DNA of 56,870 nucleotides from Flammeovirgaceae bacterium (GCA_013204595.1 JABMNK010000093.1:1-56870), one strand, 5' to 3'; counted from the first letter of the stretch, positions 33,805-44,796 are shown. Notes: generated from the letters alone by a model not told the origin. A program made the numbers and translations.

Positions 33805-36618
33805 TTATCTACTCAGATAGAAGTTTCGTTCGTTATATATTTTTAAAAAATAATCATCCATAAGATCATCAATGAAATAGATGGCCTCGCCCGTAGATTT
33901 CATCTCTGGTCCCAATTCTTTGTTCACGTTGGGGAATTTATGAAACGAGAATATAGGTTCTTTAATTGCATAGCCCTTTTTTACAGGTTTAAAATCAAAA
34001 TCTTTGACCTTCTTCTCACCTAACATGACCTTGGTCGCATAATTCACATAAGGCTCTTGATAAGCCTTGCAAATAAAAGGGACTGTTCTTGACGCTCTAG
34101 GGTTTGCTTCAATAATATACACCTTGTCGTTCTTTATGGCGAATTGTATATTAATCAACCCAACTGTTCTAAGCGCAACGGCGATTTTGTTGGTATATTC
34201 TTCAATCTGTCTGATAATAAAATCTCCTAGATTATACGGCGGCAAAACTGCATAAGAATCACCAGAATGAATACCCGCTGGTTCTATGTGCTGCATAATC
34301 CCGATTATATAAACATTTTCCCCATCACAAATTGCATCTGCCTCTGCCTCAATCGCCCCCTCTAAAAAATGATCCAGTAATATTTTACCATCTAACTGTT
34401 CTTTCAATAAATTAACTACATGATGCTCTAGTTCATCTTCATTAATGACAATTTTCATACTTTGGCCACCCAAAACATAAGAGGGTCTAACCAAAAGAGG
34501 GAATCCCAGTTCTTTTGATAATTGGATCGCCGATTCGGCGTCAGTAATCGTACCGTACTTCGGATAAGGAATATTCTGCTCTTTAAGTAAATCTGAAAAG
34601 CGACCCCGGTCTTCTGCTAAATCTAGGGCGTTAAAACTCGTACCTAAAATCTTTATACCATATCTTTCCAATTTTTCGGCCAACTTAAGTGCCGTCTGAC
34701 CTCCCAATTGAACGATCACACCTACTGGGTTTTCCAACTTGATAATTTCATAAATATGTTCCCAAAAAACAGGCTCAAAATACAGTTTATCAGCAATATC
34801 AAAATCAGTTGACACCGTTTCTGGATTACAATTAATCATAATGGTCTCATAACCACATTCTTTTGCTGCCAAAACCCCATGAACACAGGAATAATCAAAT
34901 TCAATTCCTTGTCCAATACGATTAGGTCCTGAACCAAGAACGATGACTTTCTTTCGATCAGATATCACCGATTCGTTTTCCTGCCCGAAGGTTGAATAAT
35001 AATAAGGGGTATTCGCTTCGAATTCTGCAGCGCAGGTATCAACCACCTTATACACCCTTCTTAGTCCAATATCTTCACGTTTTTGATAAACATCACTTTC
35101 CAAACATTTGACCAAGTGGGCAATTTGGCGATCCGCATAACCTTTTTCTTTTGCTGTTCTTAACAGCGTTTCGGGTAAGGTTTCAAGCGTATACTTCGAA
35201 ATATCATTTTCTAGAAAAATAAGCTCTTCAATTTGGTGCAAAAACCAAGGATCGATTCTGGTCAGCTTATGGATCTTTCTAAAGGGGATTCCTAATTTGA
35301 AAGCATCATATATATGAAACAATCTGTTCCAACTGGGGAACTCCAAACTTTCCAATATTTCCTCTTGATCTGTTAATTCCTTTCCATCGGCACCCAATCC
35401 ATTTCTTTTTATCTCAAGAGATTGACATGCCTTCTGTAGTGCTTCTTGAAAATTTCTTCCAATACCCATTGCCTCTCCAACAGCTTTCATTTGTAGGCCT
35501 AGTCGTCGATCAGCCCCCTTGAATTTATCAAAATTCCATCTAGGGATCTTGACAATTACATAGTCTATGGCCGGTTCAAAAAATGCAGAAGTGGTTTTGG
35601 TGATCTGATTATTGAGCTCATCTAAATTATAGCCAATAGCCAGCTTAGCCGCCACCTTGGCAATGGGATATCCCGTGGCTTTAGAGGCCAAGGCTGAAGA
35701 TCGTGAAACCCTAGGATTGATCTCAATTCCAATAATTTGATCTGTGTCAGGATGCACCGCAAATTGGACATTGCATCCACCCGCAAATTTTCCGATTCCA
35801 TTCATCATTTTGATAGCTAAATCCCGCATTCGTTGATAAACAGTATCCGAAAGAGTCATTGCCGGTGCTACAGTAATGGAGTCTCCGGTATGAACCCCCA
35901 TGGGATCAAAGTTTTCAATCGAGCAAATGATAATGATATTGCCAATATTGTCTCTTAACAATTCAAGTTCATACTCTTTCCAACCCATGATGCTTTGCTC
36001 GACCAAAACCTCATGAATGGGTGACGCTTGCAATCCTGCATTCAAGGCGGCATCAAAATCTTCGGCCTTATTCACAAAACCTCCCCCAAAACCTCCCAAT
36101 GTATAGCTCGGCCTGATCACCAAAGGAAACCCGATTTCTTGAGCAATTTCCTTTCCTGTTAAAAATGAAGTAGCCGTTTGCCCTAAACAAACATCAACAC
36201 CCAACTCCACCATTTTCAACCTAAATTTCTCTCGGTCTTCGGTGGTTTCAATAGCCTTGATGTCTACGCCAATCATTTGGACATTATGCTTTTTCCAAAT
36301 ACCCGCCTGATCACATTCAACAGCCAAATTAAGAGCGGTTTGACCCCCCATAGTCGGGAGCACTGCATCTATTTGATGGGCCATTAAGATTTCGCGTATG
36401 GACTGCTTGGTAAGGGGTTTTAGATAAATATTATCTGCCATCACCGGATCCGTCATAATTGTAGCCGGATTAGAATTTATTAGGGTTACTTCAATACCCT
36501 CCTCCTTTAATGAACGAGCCGCTTGAGATCCGGAATAATCAAACTCACACGCTTGACCAATTACAATTGGACCACTACCTATGATTAATACTGACTTTAT
36601 TTGCGGATCTCTAGGCAT
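33805..36618 (-). CDS. carB: carbamoyl-phosphate synthase large subunit (short form)
   Basis: This encodes 937 residues. It has two homologous ATP-grasp halves, the first starting KSVLIIGSGPIVIGQACEFDYSG and the second KKVIVLGSGPNRIGQGIEFDYS. It makes carbamoyl phosphate for arginine and pyrimidines. The length is short by about 130 residues of the classical enzyme because the C-terminal MGS-like allosteric domain is missing; the protein ends soon after GPEMKSTGEAIY. Such short CarB forms are common in Bacteroidota. carA is not adjacent. It is 10 bp before the DUF4834 gene. Confidence 0.94.
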   Translation of the reverse strand: MPRDPQIKSVLIIGSGPIVIGQACEFDYSGSQAARSLKEEGIEVTLINSNPATIMTDPVMADNIYLKPLTKQSIREILMAHQIDAVLPTMGGQTALNLAVECDQAGIWKKHNVQMIGVDIKAIETTEDREKFRLKMVELGVDVCLGQTATSFLTGKEIAQEIGFPLVIRPSYTLGGFGGGFVNKAEDFDAALNAGLQASPIHEVLVEQSIMGWKEYELELLRDNIGNIIIICSIENFDPMGVHTGDSITVAPAMTLSDTVYQRMRDLAIKMMNGIGKFAGGCNVQFAVHPDTDQIIGIEINPRVSRSSALASKATGYPIAKVAAKLAIGYNLDELNNQITKTTSAFFEPAIDYVIVKIPRWNFDKFKGADRRLGLQMKAVGEAMGIGRNFQEALQKACQSLEIKRNGLGADGKELTDQEEILESLEFPSWNRLFHIYDAFKLGIPFRKIHKLTRIDPWFLHQIEELIFLENDISKYTLETLPETLLRTAKEKGYADRQIAHLVKCLESDVYQKREDIGLRRVYKVVDTCAAEFEANTPYYYSTFGQENESVISDRKKVIVLGSGPNRIGQGIEFDYSCVHGVLAAKECGYETIMINCNPETVSTDFDIADKLYFEPVFWEHIYEIIKLENPVGVIVQLGGQTALKLAEKLERYGIKILGTSFNALDLAEDRGRFSDLLKEQNIPYPKYGTITDAESAIQLSKELGFPLLVRPSYVLGGQSMKIVINEDELEHHVVNLLKEQLDGKILLDHFLEGAIEAEADAICDGENVYIIGIMQHIEPAGIHSGDSYAVLPPYNLGDFIIRQIEEYTNKIAVALRTVGLINIQFAIKNDKVYIIEANPRASRTVPFICKAYQEPYVNYATKVMLGEKKVKDFDFKPVKKGYAIKEPIFSFHKFPNVNKELGPEMKSTGEAIYFIDDLMDDYFLKIYNERNFYLSR

Positions 36619-36651
36619 CTATAAATTAAGTTTAGGTCAAAATAAATTGAC

Positions 36652-36660
36652 GCAAAGCTA
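36652..36660 (-). promoter_or_regulatory. -7 promoter element of carB
   Basis: The minus strand reads TAGCTTTGC, an exact TAnnTTTGY match, about 33 nt before the carB start codon. Confidence 0.55.
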
Positions 36661-36842
36661 CCCTTTTTAGGTCGAAAAACTTCTTATCAATCGTTAAATT
36701 TAAACCACTCCTTGAAATTAAACTTCACACAAATAATTCCTTTTTATCGAGAAAAAAGTGAGCTTTGTGAATTTAGGGCCTATTATTTAAATGAAACTCT
36801 TTTTCAAAGTTAGGATTACTATTATGAAAATTTCGCCAGTGA

Positions 36843-37910
36843 TTAAATAAACTTTACACCAAGTCCCGTTCGACCACTCAAAGACATCTCTCCATTATGG
36901 ATCATGAACCCTCCCGAAACTACATCTCTAATCAGATCGAGGCTACCGTCTAAATCAAGAAAATGGGTATGGTCACAGGAAAGTGCCAAATGAAGCGCTG
37001 CCGAAATACTCACAATGCTCTCGTCATTGCATCCCCACATCAATCTAACTCCTGAGTATGCCGCTATTTGCGCAATGTATTTTGCGCCCAATAGTCCTCC
37101 CGATTTCATCAACTTGATGTTAAAAATACTTACGCCTGGCGCCTCTTTAATCAATCGAATAGCGTCTTGAGGGCTGCGCAAAGACTCATCAGCTACCACC
37201 AAATCCAAAACCGATTTATCTAGCTGGTTGACCTGGTCGATAAACGTTTTGATACTGAAGGGTTGCTCAATAAATTCAAGATTGACTTGTTTAGCATTTT
37301 TTACAAAGGCATTCAAATCAGGAACGGAATATCCTTGATTGGCGTCCACTCGCAAAACCATATCCGGACACCTCTCGGTAATTTTGATTACCCTTTCAGC
37401 ATCTTCTTCTGGATTAAGTCCTGTTTTTACTTTTAAAATTCTAAATCCCATGCCGTGGTATTCTTCGGCCTCCGCTACCGTCTCCTGAACATTCTTAATG
37501 CCAATCGTCACAGAAGTAGGTAAAGTTGCCTGCCGCTGCCCAAAATAATTGACTAACGGCACTTCTAAAAATTGTGCAAAAACGTCATGAAGGGCAATAT
37601 CAATAGCCGCATTTGTTCCTGGTATCTGCTCAAAGAAGCCTCTGGTTTGTTTCAAAAGCCCCTCAAAACAAGCAATATCTTTTCCTTCTAGGTAACTAAA
37701 GTCGGCCGTGGCCAAATGCGCTATCGTTTCGTCAACAGATTCGCCAACCACTGATCTACTTGGATTAGCCGCCCCAATCCCAATCATGCCATTGTCCAAT
37801 TCTATTTCAACAAACGCATTCATCACTTGATCCACCGTCTTGTAAGCAATGGAATAAGGTCTGCTGGTACCCAAATCCTTACTATATGACCTTACTGATT
37901 TAATTTTCAT
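36843..37910 (-). CDS. dgcA: enolase-superfamily epimerase, DgcA-like (N-acetyl-D-glutamate racemase or dipeptide epimerase)
   Basis: This encodes 355 residues. The enolase-superfamily catalytic set is complete: K160 and K162 (LKVKTG), D189, E215 and D241 as metal ligands, and K266. This is the pattern of the muconate-lactonising/dipeptide epimerase subgroup, which racemises an alpha-carbon through an enolate. Its gene overlaps the DUF1611 gene upstream by 4 bp (ATGA). That exact pair is reported as DgcN-DgcA in a D-glutamate catabolic route through N-acetyl-D-Glu. L-Ala-D/L-Glu epimerase in peptidoglycan recycling is the alternative. Confidence 0.78.
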   Translation of the reverse strand: MKIKSVRSYSKDLGTSRPYSIAYKTVDQVMNAFVEIELDNGMIGIGAANPSRSVVGESVDETIAHLATADFSYLEGKDIACFEGLLKQTRGFFEQIPGTNAAIDIALHDVFAQFLEVPLVNYFGQRQATLPTSVTIGIKNVQETVAEAEEYHGMGFRILKVKTGLNPEEDAERVIKITERCPDMVLRVDANQGYSVPDLNAFVKNAKQVNLEFIEQPFSIKTFIDQVNQLDKSVLDLVVADESLRSPQDAIRLIKEAPGVSIFNIKLMKSGGLLGAKYIAQIAAYSGVRLMWGCNDESIVSISAALHLALSCDHTHFLDLDGSLDLIRDVVSGGFMIHNGEMSLSGRTGLGVKFI

Positions 37911-38971
37911 GAGCGTAATTTAAGTATTTGATCTAGGATAGGGTCCAAGTCCTCCGTTAATGGAAAAATTACAGGAATATCTGTCTGTCCGACCAACTGC
38001 GATCTGTATTCGAGTAAAGCGGCCTCCTCCATATCTTCTCCATTTAGGGTGATTCCAATCACTCGAGTCCCTAATTTTTCAATCAAGGAAACCTCATCCA
38101 AAACCGCAGGGATGTCGCTATGAAAATGTTCTGCCCCACTGAATTTTTTTCGAGCTGGCACATGTTGCAATACCACACCGTCAACGTCACCTGAAATAAT
38201 CAATTCCGATCCGCACGGTCCGCTTGGATTTCGTAAACTGGATTGGCCTTCTATGATAAGAATTTCTACTCCGTGATCTTTCCAACAGGAGTATAATGCA
38301 TGTTCTAATTCGCCTGAAATAAAGTCATTTGCGGTAGCGTCCAATAACAATCCATAATCCGCCCCTTGCATCCAACCGGTCTGGCCAGTATAAATCATTT
38401 CTGCCTTATGCCCTTTTTTAACAAGTTGTTCTTCTAAAAATCGGGAAGTAGTGCGTTTTCCCGTCGCACAATCCATACCTAAAACGGCAATTTTTGTAGC
38501 CTTAATATCTTGCACCTTACCTTCCCAAAAATGAAGTTCCTTGAAGGGTTTCGATTTCCTGATGTCATATATTTGCGCATCACCCCCTAAAACATCTTTA
38601 AAATAATCAATTTCATTGATTGGCTGATGTAATCCATTCACCAAATGAATACCTCTTTTTAATACGTCTTTTACACTCGCATAGAGGGATTCAGGTAGGA
38701 CCCCTCCTTTTGTCGCCATGCCAATCACAGCAAAATCTGGCTTTCCATAGGCTTCTATGAATTGGTCAATATTGGCCATCACCGGGATTCCACGATGAAC
38801 ACCGTCCACAAATCTCCCCGCATCCGAACCCGCATGTTTCTCATCGAGAACACCTATAATTTTAAACCTTTTACCTGTCCGAAGAAGTCCATGCGCCGTT
38901 TTGGCGTGACCATCATGAAGAAGTCCACCTGTAATGATGACTGCCGTCCCCGATATGTGAGGTTGATCCAT
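37907..38971 (-). CDS. dgcN: DUF1611 family protein, DgcN-like
   Basis: This encodes 354 residues. The N-terminal half (about 1-140) is a Rossmann-like or NAD-binding-like region; the C-terminal half is a P-loop domain with GMDCATGKRT at 165-174 (Walker A). DUF1611 proteins of marine bacteria include DgcN, a D-glutamate N-acetyltransferase, which works with a DgcA racemase. The 4-bp overlap with the dgcA-like gene supports that assignment here, by homology of context rather than by a test. A 17-bp palindrome sits 3 nt before the start codon. Confidence 0.75.
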   Translation of the reverse strand: MDQPHISGTAVIITGGLLHDGHAKTAHGLLRTGKRFKIIGVLDEKHAGSDAGRFVDGVHRGIPVMANIDQFIEAYGKPDFAVIGMATKGGVLPESLYASVKDVLKRGIHLVNGLHQPINEIDYFKDVLGGDAQIYDIRKSKPFKELHFWEGKVQDIKATKIAVLGMDCATGKRTTSRFLEEQLVKKGHKAEMIYTGQTGWMQGADYGLLLDATANDFISGELEHALYSCWKDHGVEILIIEGQSSLRNPSGPCGSELIISGDVDGVVLQHVPARKKFSGAEHFHSDIPAVLDEVSLIEKLGTRVIGITLNGEDMEEAALLEYRSQLVGQTDIPVIFPLTEDLDPILDQILKLRS

Positions 38972-38973
38972 AA

Positions 38974-38990
38974 ATTTTAACTGTTAAAAT
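38974..38990. promoter_or_regulatory. operator-like palindrome before dgcN
   Basis: ATTTTAAC-T-GTTAAAAT is a perfect palindrome of two 8-bp arms with one central base, placed just before the dgcN ATG. The single-base centre fits a DNA operator rather than an RNA hairpin. Confidence 0.5.
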
Positions 38991-39049
38991 AATACCTAAT
39001 TTAAAAATGGCAAGTGCCTAAATCGAAATATTTACTAAACCTGCGTTAA

Positions 39050-39058
39050 ACAAATTTA
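39050..39058 (-). promoter_or_regulatory. -7 promoter element of the dgcN-dgcA pair
   Basis: The minus strand reads TAAATTTGT, an exact TAnnTTTGY match, about 80 nt before the dgcN start. The palindrome at 38974-38990 lies downstream of it, where a repressor would block transcription. Confidence 0.5.
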
Positions 39059-39072
39059 TTATTAGCCTAAGA

Positions 39073-40476
39073 TTACATATGTATTGGGCGATTGGCAGTC
39101 GCTGCAAGGCAAGCTTCTTTGACCGCCTCCATATAGGTTGGATGCGCATGAGACATCCGCGCAATATCTTCAGCCGATGCCCGAAATTCCATAGCAGTCA
39201 CACCTGTCGCGATCATATCAGCGGCGCGGGCACCGATTATATGAACCCCCAAAATCTCATCAGTAGCCGCATCTGCAATTATTTTGACGAGTCCAGCGGT
39301 ATCCATTGAGGCACGCGCCCTTCCCAAGGCTTTATATGGGAATTTTCCAATTTTGACTGCTCGATTCTCCTTTTTCAATTGTTCTTCGGTCGCACCTACA
39401 CTAGCCACCTCTGGCCAAGTATACACTACACCTGGGATAAGATTATAATTAATGTGTGGTTTTTGACCTCCCATTTGCTCAGCTACATATACGCCTTCTT
39501 CTTCTGCCTTATGTGCCAGCATCGCTCCATTGATGACGTCACCAATAGCCCAAATAGTATCCACTTTGGTCCTAAGATGCTCGTCGACCATGATCTTACC
39601 TCGCTCATCCAATTGGATTCCTACGTTCTCTAAACCTAACCCCTCTGTGTAAGGTTTTCTACCTATGGCCACCAAGCAATAATCCCCTTTCAAAGTGATG
39701 ACTTCTGATTTACTGTTTTCAGCAGTAACCGATACTACCTTTCCCTTGGTAGTGACTCCGCTAACTTTATGGCCAAGATAAAATTCAAATCCGATGGCCT
39801 TCAGACTTTTTTGAAGCTCTTTACTCATGGTTTGATCCATATTTGGAATGATGTCTTCCAAAAATTCTATCACTGAGACTTTCGCACCTAACCTCGCATA
39901 CACGGATCCCAACTCCAATCCAATGACACCTCCTCCTATAATCACCAAGTGTTTAGGGATTTCATTTAACTCCAGTGCCTCAGTAGAGGTAATTACTCTT
40001 TTTTTATCAATTTTTATAAAGGGAAGGGAACTTGGTTTTGATCCCGTAGCTATAATGATCTTTTCACCCGTTATTTTTTGCTCACTATCTCCTGAGACTT
40101 TTATGGTATGTTTATCGATAAAGGAGCCAAGCCCATTAAAGACATCAATTTTATTTTTTTTCATCAAATAATTGATGCCGTCCGTGTTTTGCTTAACTAC
40201 ATCAGTCTTGCGAGCAATCATTTGCTTGAGGTTCACCGTAGGCGCTGAAATATCTATTCCATGCGTTTTAAAAGTATGAGTAGCATTGTGAAAATGCTCC
40301 GAAGAATCTAGTAGTGCCTTCGAAGGAATACAACCTACATTAAGGCAAGTACCTCCCAATGAATTATATTTTTCAACTATAGCAGTTTTAAATCCCAACT
40401 GCGCACATCGAATAGCAGATACATAGCCTCCAGGTCCTGATCCTATAACGATAACATGATAGTCCATTTGATTCAT
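39073..40476 (-). CDS. lpdA: dihydrolipoyl dehydrogenase
   Basis: This encodes 467 residues. The FAD-binding GSGPGGYVSAIR opens the protein, the redox-active disulfide is C44/C49 in GGTCLNVGCIP, and the NAD-binding GGGVIGLELGSVYARLG lies at mid-protein. The C-terminal dimerisation domain carries the active-site HAHPT. It reoxidises the lipoyl arms of the 2-oxoacid dehydrogenase complexes. It follows sucB by 42 bp; with sucA-sucB it makes a complete OGDH set. Confidence 0.95.
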   Translation of the reverse strand: MNQMDYHVIVIGSGPGGYVSAIRCAQLGFKTAIVEKYNSLGGTCLNVGCIPSKALLDSSEHFHNATHTFKTHGIDISAPTVNLKQMIARKTDVVKQNTDGINYLMKKNKIDVFNGLGSFIDKHTIKVSGDSEQKITGEKIIIATGSKPSSLPFIKIDKKRVITSTEALELNEIPKHLVIIGGGVIGLELGSVYARLGAKVSVIEFLEDIIPNMDQTMSKELQKSLKAIGFEFYLGHKVSGVTTKGKVVSVTAENSKSEVITLKGDYCLVAIGRKPYTEGLGLENVGIQLDERGKIMVDEHLRTKVDTIWAIGDVINGAMLAHKAEEEGVYVAEQMGGQKPHINYNLIPGVVYTWPEVASVGATEEQLKKENRAVKIGKFPYKALGRARASMDTAGLVKIIADAATDEILGVHIIGARAADMIATGVTAMEFRASAEDIARMSHAHPTYMEAVKEACLAATANRPIHM

Positions 40477-40518
40477 TTATAATTGTAAATAGTTAATGAA
40501 AGCACGATATTTAATGTA

Positions 40519-42039
40519 TTAAATTCCCAAAAGTAATCTTGATGGATCTTCCAAAAGCTGCTTGACCCTTATCAAAAAGCTTACCGATTCACGACCATCA
40601 ATAATTCTATGATCATAAGACAAAGCGAGATACATAATAGGTCTTACCACTACTTGACCATTCTCGACCACTGGTCTTTCCACAATATTGTGCATGCCTA
40701 AAATAGCCGATTGAGGCGCATTAATAATGGGCGTCGATAACATCGAACCAAAAATACCTCCATTGGTAATCGTAAAAGTGCCTCCGGTCATTTCAGGAAT
40801 ACTAAGTTTATTCTCCCTTGCCTTCATTGCCAATCTTACCACCTCTTTTTCTATCTGATCAAAGGACATCGCTTCCGCATTCCTAATAACGGGAACTACC
40901 AGGCCCTTGGGGGCAGAAACTGCAATGGAAATATCACAAAAATTACTATAAACAATCTCATCCCCATCTATTTTGGCATTTACTGCTGGCCATTCTTGAA
41001 GCGCCATACAACATGCCTTGGTGAAAAAGGACATAAATCCTAATCCAACTTCATATTTGGCTTTAAATGATTCCTTATATTTTTGTCTTAAATCCATAAT
41101 AGGCTGCATATTGACCTCATTGAAAGTGGTCAACATAGCCGTTTCATTCTTAACACCTACCAACCTCTTTGCAACTGTTTTACGCAAAGGTGACATCTTC
41201 TTTCTTTGCTCTTCTCTTACTCCATGCCCACTCGCAGTATTTTCGGACACAGGGGTCGGGGTGGTTAGGGCATCCACTTGAGGTGCCTTTGTCTGAGATT
41301 TTTGCGCATTCATGGCATCCTCCTTGGTGATTCTCCCCTCCTTGCCTGTCCCAATAACTGACGCGGCTGAAATCCCTTTTTCAGCTAAAATTTTTGCTGC
41401 GGCTGGCGCCGCATGGCCGGCCGCATAGCCCCTAGCATCTGCGCCTGTGTTTAATGAGGCCTCTGATGTCACTACTTCAGGTTGTTGCTTTACTTCTCCT
41501 ACCTCTATCCTACATATCAAAGCGCCTATTTCAATGGTATCTCCATTATTAGCAATAATTTCAAGCCTCCCAGATGCTTCCGCTGTCAATTCAAAAGTAG
41601 CTTTGTCGGATTCAATTTCTGCAATGACTTCATCCAAAACAACTTGATCCCCTGACTTTCTGGACCAATTTGAAATAGTGACTTCGCTAATCGATTCGCC
41701 GACGGAAGGAACATGCATTGAAATCACCTTTCCGTTCGAAACGGGAGCAATTTCCGACGGATTTATTTCATGATTTGTAACAGATTTATTTTCCTCCGCA
41801 GTATCAGATGGATTGATCAAGCACAGCGATCCTCCAATTTCAACCACTTCGCCATCCTTGGCAATAATCTTCAGTGTTCCCGCAATTTCCGCGCTCACTT
41901 CAAAGGTGGCTTTGTCCGATTCTAATTCGCATATGACTTCGTCCATCTCAACTTGATCACCATTATTTTTAAACCACTTAGCTACGGTAACCTCGGATAT
42001 TGATTCTCCAACAGAAGGTACTTTTATTTCAAGGCTCAT
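40519..42039 (-). CDS. sucB: dihydrolipoyllysine-residue succinyltransferase (E2), two lipoyl domains
   Basis: This encodes 506 residues. Two lipoyl domains come first: one with K43 in [10 protein letters not shown] and a second with K146 in [11 protein letters not shown] short E3-binding domain follows at about 205-245 ([19 protein letters not shown]), then the acyltransferase core ending with the catalytic [12 protein letters not shown]. Many bacterial SucB proteins have only one lipoyl domain. It lies 5 bp after sucA and 42 bp before lpdA, so the three are one transcript. Confidence 0.95.
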   Translation of the reverse strand: MSLEIKVPSVGESISEVTVAKWFKNNGDQVEMDEVICELESDKATFEVSAEIAGTLKIIAKDGEVVEIGGSLCLINPSDTAEENKSVTNHEINPSEIAPVSNGKVISMHVPSVGESISEVTISNWSRKSGDQVVLDEVIAEIESDKATFELTAEASGRLEIIANNGDTIEIGALICRIEVGEVKQQPEVVTSEASLNTGADARGYAAGHAAPAAAKILAEKGISAASVIGTGKEGRITKEDAMNAQKSQTKAPQVDALTTPTPVSENTASGHGVREEQRKKMSPLRKTVAKRLVGVKNETAMLTTFNEVNMQPIMDLRQKYKESFKAKYEVGLGFMSFFTKACCMALQEWPAVNAKIDGDEIVYSNFCDISIAVSAPKGLVVPVIRNAEAMSFDQIEKEVVRLAMKARENKLSIPEMTGGTFTITNGGIFGSMLSTPIINAPQSAILGMHNIVERPVVENGQVVVRPIMYLALSYDHRIIDGRESVSFLIRVKQLLEDPSRLLLGI

Positions 42040-42044
42040 ATTTA

Positions 42045-44759
42045 TTATAAATTAAATGCTTTTGTTACTAAATCTGATTGTTCTATTTTATGTATTTTAT
42101 TAAATCCGGTCGCTGGTGAGGATGCTAGTTTTCTCGCAACTAATACAAAAGTATACTTAAAGTCCGTCCGCAAGATATAGGACCAAGCACCCATGTTTTC
42201 AGGCTCCTCTTGAGCCCAAACCAATTTAGGGTTTTTGTATTTTTTCAATTGCACATCCAATTGCTTCATGGGAAAGGGGTGTAGTTGTTCAATCCTAATA
42301 ATGGCTACGTCTTTCGCTGCTCGCTTTTGCTGCTCTTCCAAAAGATCAAAATAAATTTTACCAGAACAAAGAATTACTTTTTTTACTATTCCTTTTACCG
42401 CATAGTCATCTGGAATCAATTCCTTGAATTTTCCACTGGTAAAATCCTTGATAGGAGAGGCCACTTTAGGACTTCGTAATAAGGACTTTGGCGTAAACAC
42501 AACAGATGGCTTTCTGAATTCCCATGCCAATTGTCTTCTCATCATGTGAAATAAATTGGCAGAAGTCGTAAGATTTACAACTATTATATTGTCCTGGGCA
42601 CACATCTGAAGAAATCTTTCCAACCTTGCGCTTGAGTGTTCTGGTCCCTGTCCTTCATAACCGTGAGGAAGCAACATTACCAACCCGTTCATTTTTTGCC
42701 ACTTACTCTCAGCACTAACAATGAATTGATCAATCATGACTTGAGCACCATTAACAAAATCTCCAAACTGAGCTTCCCAAATTACCAAGGCATTTGGCGT
42801 TGACATCGCATAACCATACTCAAACCCCAATACACCAAACTCTGAAAGTAATGAATTAAATATTCTAAAAGGCTCCTGGCCTTCGGCAACATGATTTAAA
42901 TGACAATAAGGGTCATTGGTGTCTGAATCAAAAATATAGGAATGGCGATGTGAAAAAGTGCCCCGCTTAACATCTTGACCAGACATTCGAACTATTTTAC
43001 CTTCTGCAAGCAAGGACCCATAGGCGAGCAATTCTCCTTCCGCCCAGCCTAATTCTTCCTTTTCGAAAAAGGCAACTTTACGATCCTTAATCAGTTTTTC
43101 AATTTGTTTCAAAGGCTTAAATCCCTCGGGCAAAGTAGTTAAAGCTATTGCTACTCTTTTAGCCAATGATGCCGAAATAAAAGTATCGGGAGAGTCATGA
43201 AAATCTTCGGGAGTAGACCTCCTTAAAAACTCCCACTCATGATCAATTTTTTGTGGTTTATAGGGCAACGGTTTTTGCTTTACTTCGTTCAAACGATCCT
43301 GAAGTAACTTCTTAAATTCCTTATCTAATCGATCTGAAGTTTGAACCGTTGAATCTCCTCGCTCTCTAAGTTTCTTAAGATAAACTTCTCTTGGATTAGG
43401 ATGTTTTGAGATAATATTATAGAGTTTAGGCTGCGTAAATTTAGGCTCATCACTTTCGTTGTGACCGTGTCTCCGATAACAGAGCAAGTCAATAAAAATA
43501 TCTTTACCAAATTCTTGTCGATACTCTACGGCCAAATTAGTTACAAAATTAACAGCCTCAGCGTCATCTCCGTTTACATGAAGCACGGGTGCATCAATGA
43601 TCTTAGACAAATCCGTACAATAAATACTGGATCTAGCGTCATCATAATCAGTAGTAAAACCAACTTGATTGTTTATCACAAAATGAATAGTGCCGCCTGT
43701 GCGATAACCATCAAGGTTTGCCATCTGCACGCATTCATAAACAATTCCTTGCCCGGCTACAGCCGCGTCGCCATGAATAATTACGGGAAGACACTTACTC
43801 GTATCGCCTCGATACTCATCATCAATCTGGGCACGCGCAATTCCAAGCACTACGGGATCAACTGCTTCTAAATGCGATGGATTAGGTGCCAACTTGACAT
43901 AAATGGTATTCCCTGCCTCAGAAGTAAACTGACTTGAATAACCCAAATGATACTTAACATCACCATCTCCCATGGTGAGATCAGGATTTGAGCCCCCCTC
44001 AAATTCATTAAAAATCTCATCATATGTCTTACCCATGATATTGGCCAAAACATTTAATCTTCCTCGATGAGCCATTCCTATGATCACCTCCTTGACCCCA
44101 AATTGAGATGCCCGACGTATGATTTTATCGAGTGCAGGTATGGTATTCTCCCCACCTTCTAATGAAAATCGCTTTTGGCCTATGTACTTAGTATGAAGGA
44201 AATGCTCAAACACCACCGCCTCATTTAGCTTTTTAATTATTATCTCCTTTTCCTTGGTTGTCGGATCAATTTGAGCCCCTTCAATTTCACACTTAGATCT
44301 AAACCAGTGTAGAATTTCCTCATCTCTTATGTGTGTATACTCATAACCGATAGACCCCAAATAAATTTTATCTAAGCGCGCAATAATGTCTTTCAACTTT
44401 GCATTACCTAATCCGATTTCAGCCCCTATTTCAAAACTCGACGCTAAATCATCCGAAGTAAGGCCATGATCTGCTAAAGACAATTTCACCTCGTGACTTC
44501 GTCTAGCACGCACTGGATTGGTGTCTGACTTAAGGTGCGCCCTCGATCGATAAGCATGAATAAGGTTCTTTACAGAAGTTTCTTTTGAATTTGCTACTAC
44601 CTTGATCTTTGAGGTCTCTGCGTTTTGCAAAGAAAACTCATATCCCTGAAAAAACAATCTCCATGAGACGTCTACGCTGTCTGGGTTTTGTAAATATGCT
44701 TCATAAAGACTATTTATGTGGCTCACATCGGCATTCCCTATATAAGAATAATTATCCAT
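42045..44759 (-). CDS. sucA: 2-oxoglutarate dehydrogenase E1 component
   Basis: This encodes 904 residues from the ATG at 44759 ([20 protein letters not shown]). A longer frame can be opened at TTG 44774, but the -7 element at 44788-44796 would leave a leader of only about six bases, so ATG 44759 is preferred. It is a thiamine-diphosphate enzyme that decarboxylates 2-oxoglutarate, with [25 protein letters not shown] and the [19 protein letters not shown] segment of E1. It precedes sucB by 5 bp. Confidence 0.95.
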   Translation of the reverse strand: MDNYSYIGNADVSHINSLYEAYLQNPDSVDVSWRLFFQGYEFSLQNAETSKIKVVANSKETSVKNLIHAYRSRAHLKSDTNPVRARRSHEVKLSLADHGLTSDDLASSFEIGAEIGLGNAKLKDIIARLDKIYLGSIGYEYTHIRDEEILHWFRSKCEIEGAQIDPTTKEKEIIIKKLNEAVVFEHFLHTKYIGQKRFSLEGGENTIPALDKIIRRASQFGVKEVIIGMAHRGRLNVLANIMGKTYDEIFNEFEGGSNPDLTMGDGDVKYHLGYSSQFTSEAGNTIYVKLAPNPSHLEAVDPVVLGIARAQIDDEYRGDTSKCLPVIIHGDAAVAGQGIVYECVQMANLDGYRTGGTIHFVINNQVGFTTDYDDARSSIYCTDLSKIIDAPVLHVNGDDAEAVNFVTNLAVEYRQEFGKDIFIDLLCYRRHGHNESDEPKFTQPKLYNIISKHPNPREVYLKKLRERGDSTVQTSDRLDKEFKKLLQDRLNEVKQKPLPYKPQKIDHEWEFLRRSTPEDFHDSPDTFISASLAKRVAIALTTLPEGFKPLKQIEKLIKDRKVAFFEKEELGWAEGELLAYGSLLAEGKIVRMSGQDVKRGTFSHRHSYIFDSDTNDPYCHLNHVAEGQEPFRIFNSLLSEFGVLGFEYGYAMSTPNALVIWEAQFGDFVNGAQVMIDQFIVSAESKWQKMNGLVMLLPHGYEGQGPEHSSARLERFLQMCAQDNIIVVNLTTSANLFHMMRRQLAWEFRKPSVVFTPKSLLRSPKVASPIKDFTSGKFKELIPDDYAVKGIVKKVILCSGKIYFDLLEEQQKRAAKDVAIIRIEQLHPFPMKQLDVQLKKYKNPKLVWAQEEPENMGAWSYILRTDFKYTFVLVARKLASSPATGFNKIHKIEQSDLVTKAFNL

Positions 44760-44787
44760 TCTTTTTAATCGCAATTAAATACATACA

Positions 44788-44796
44788 TCAAAGATA
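44788..44796 (-). promoter_or_regulatory. -7 promoter element of sucA
   Basis: The minus strand reads TATCTTTGA, an exact TAnnTTTG match, 28 nt before the sucA ATG at 44759. This spacing favours the short start over the TTG. Confidence 0.55.

Noticed and set aside
44760-44774. TTG start adding five residues to SucA
   Set aside because: The -7 element lies too close for that start, and the ATG at 44759 gives the usual E1 N-terminus.
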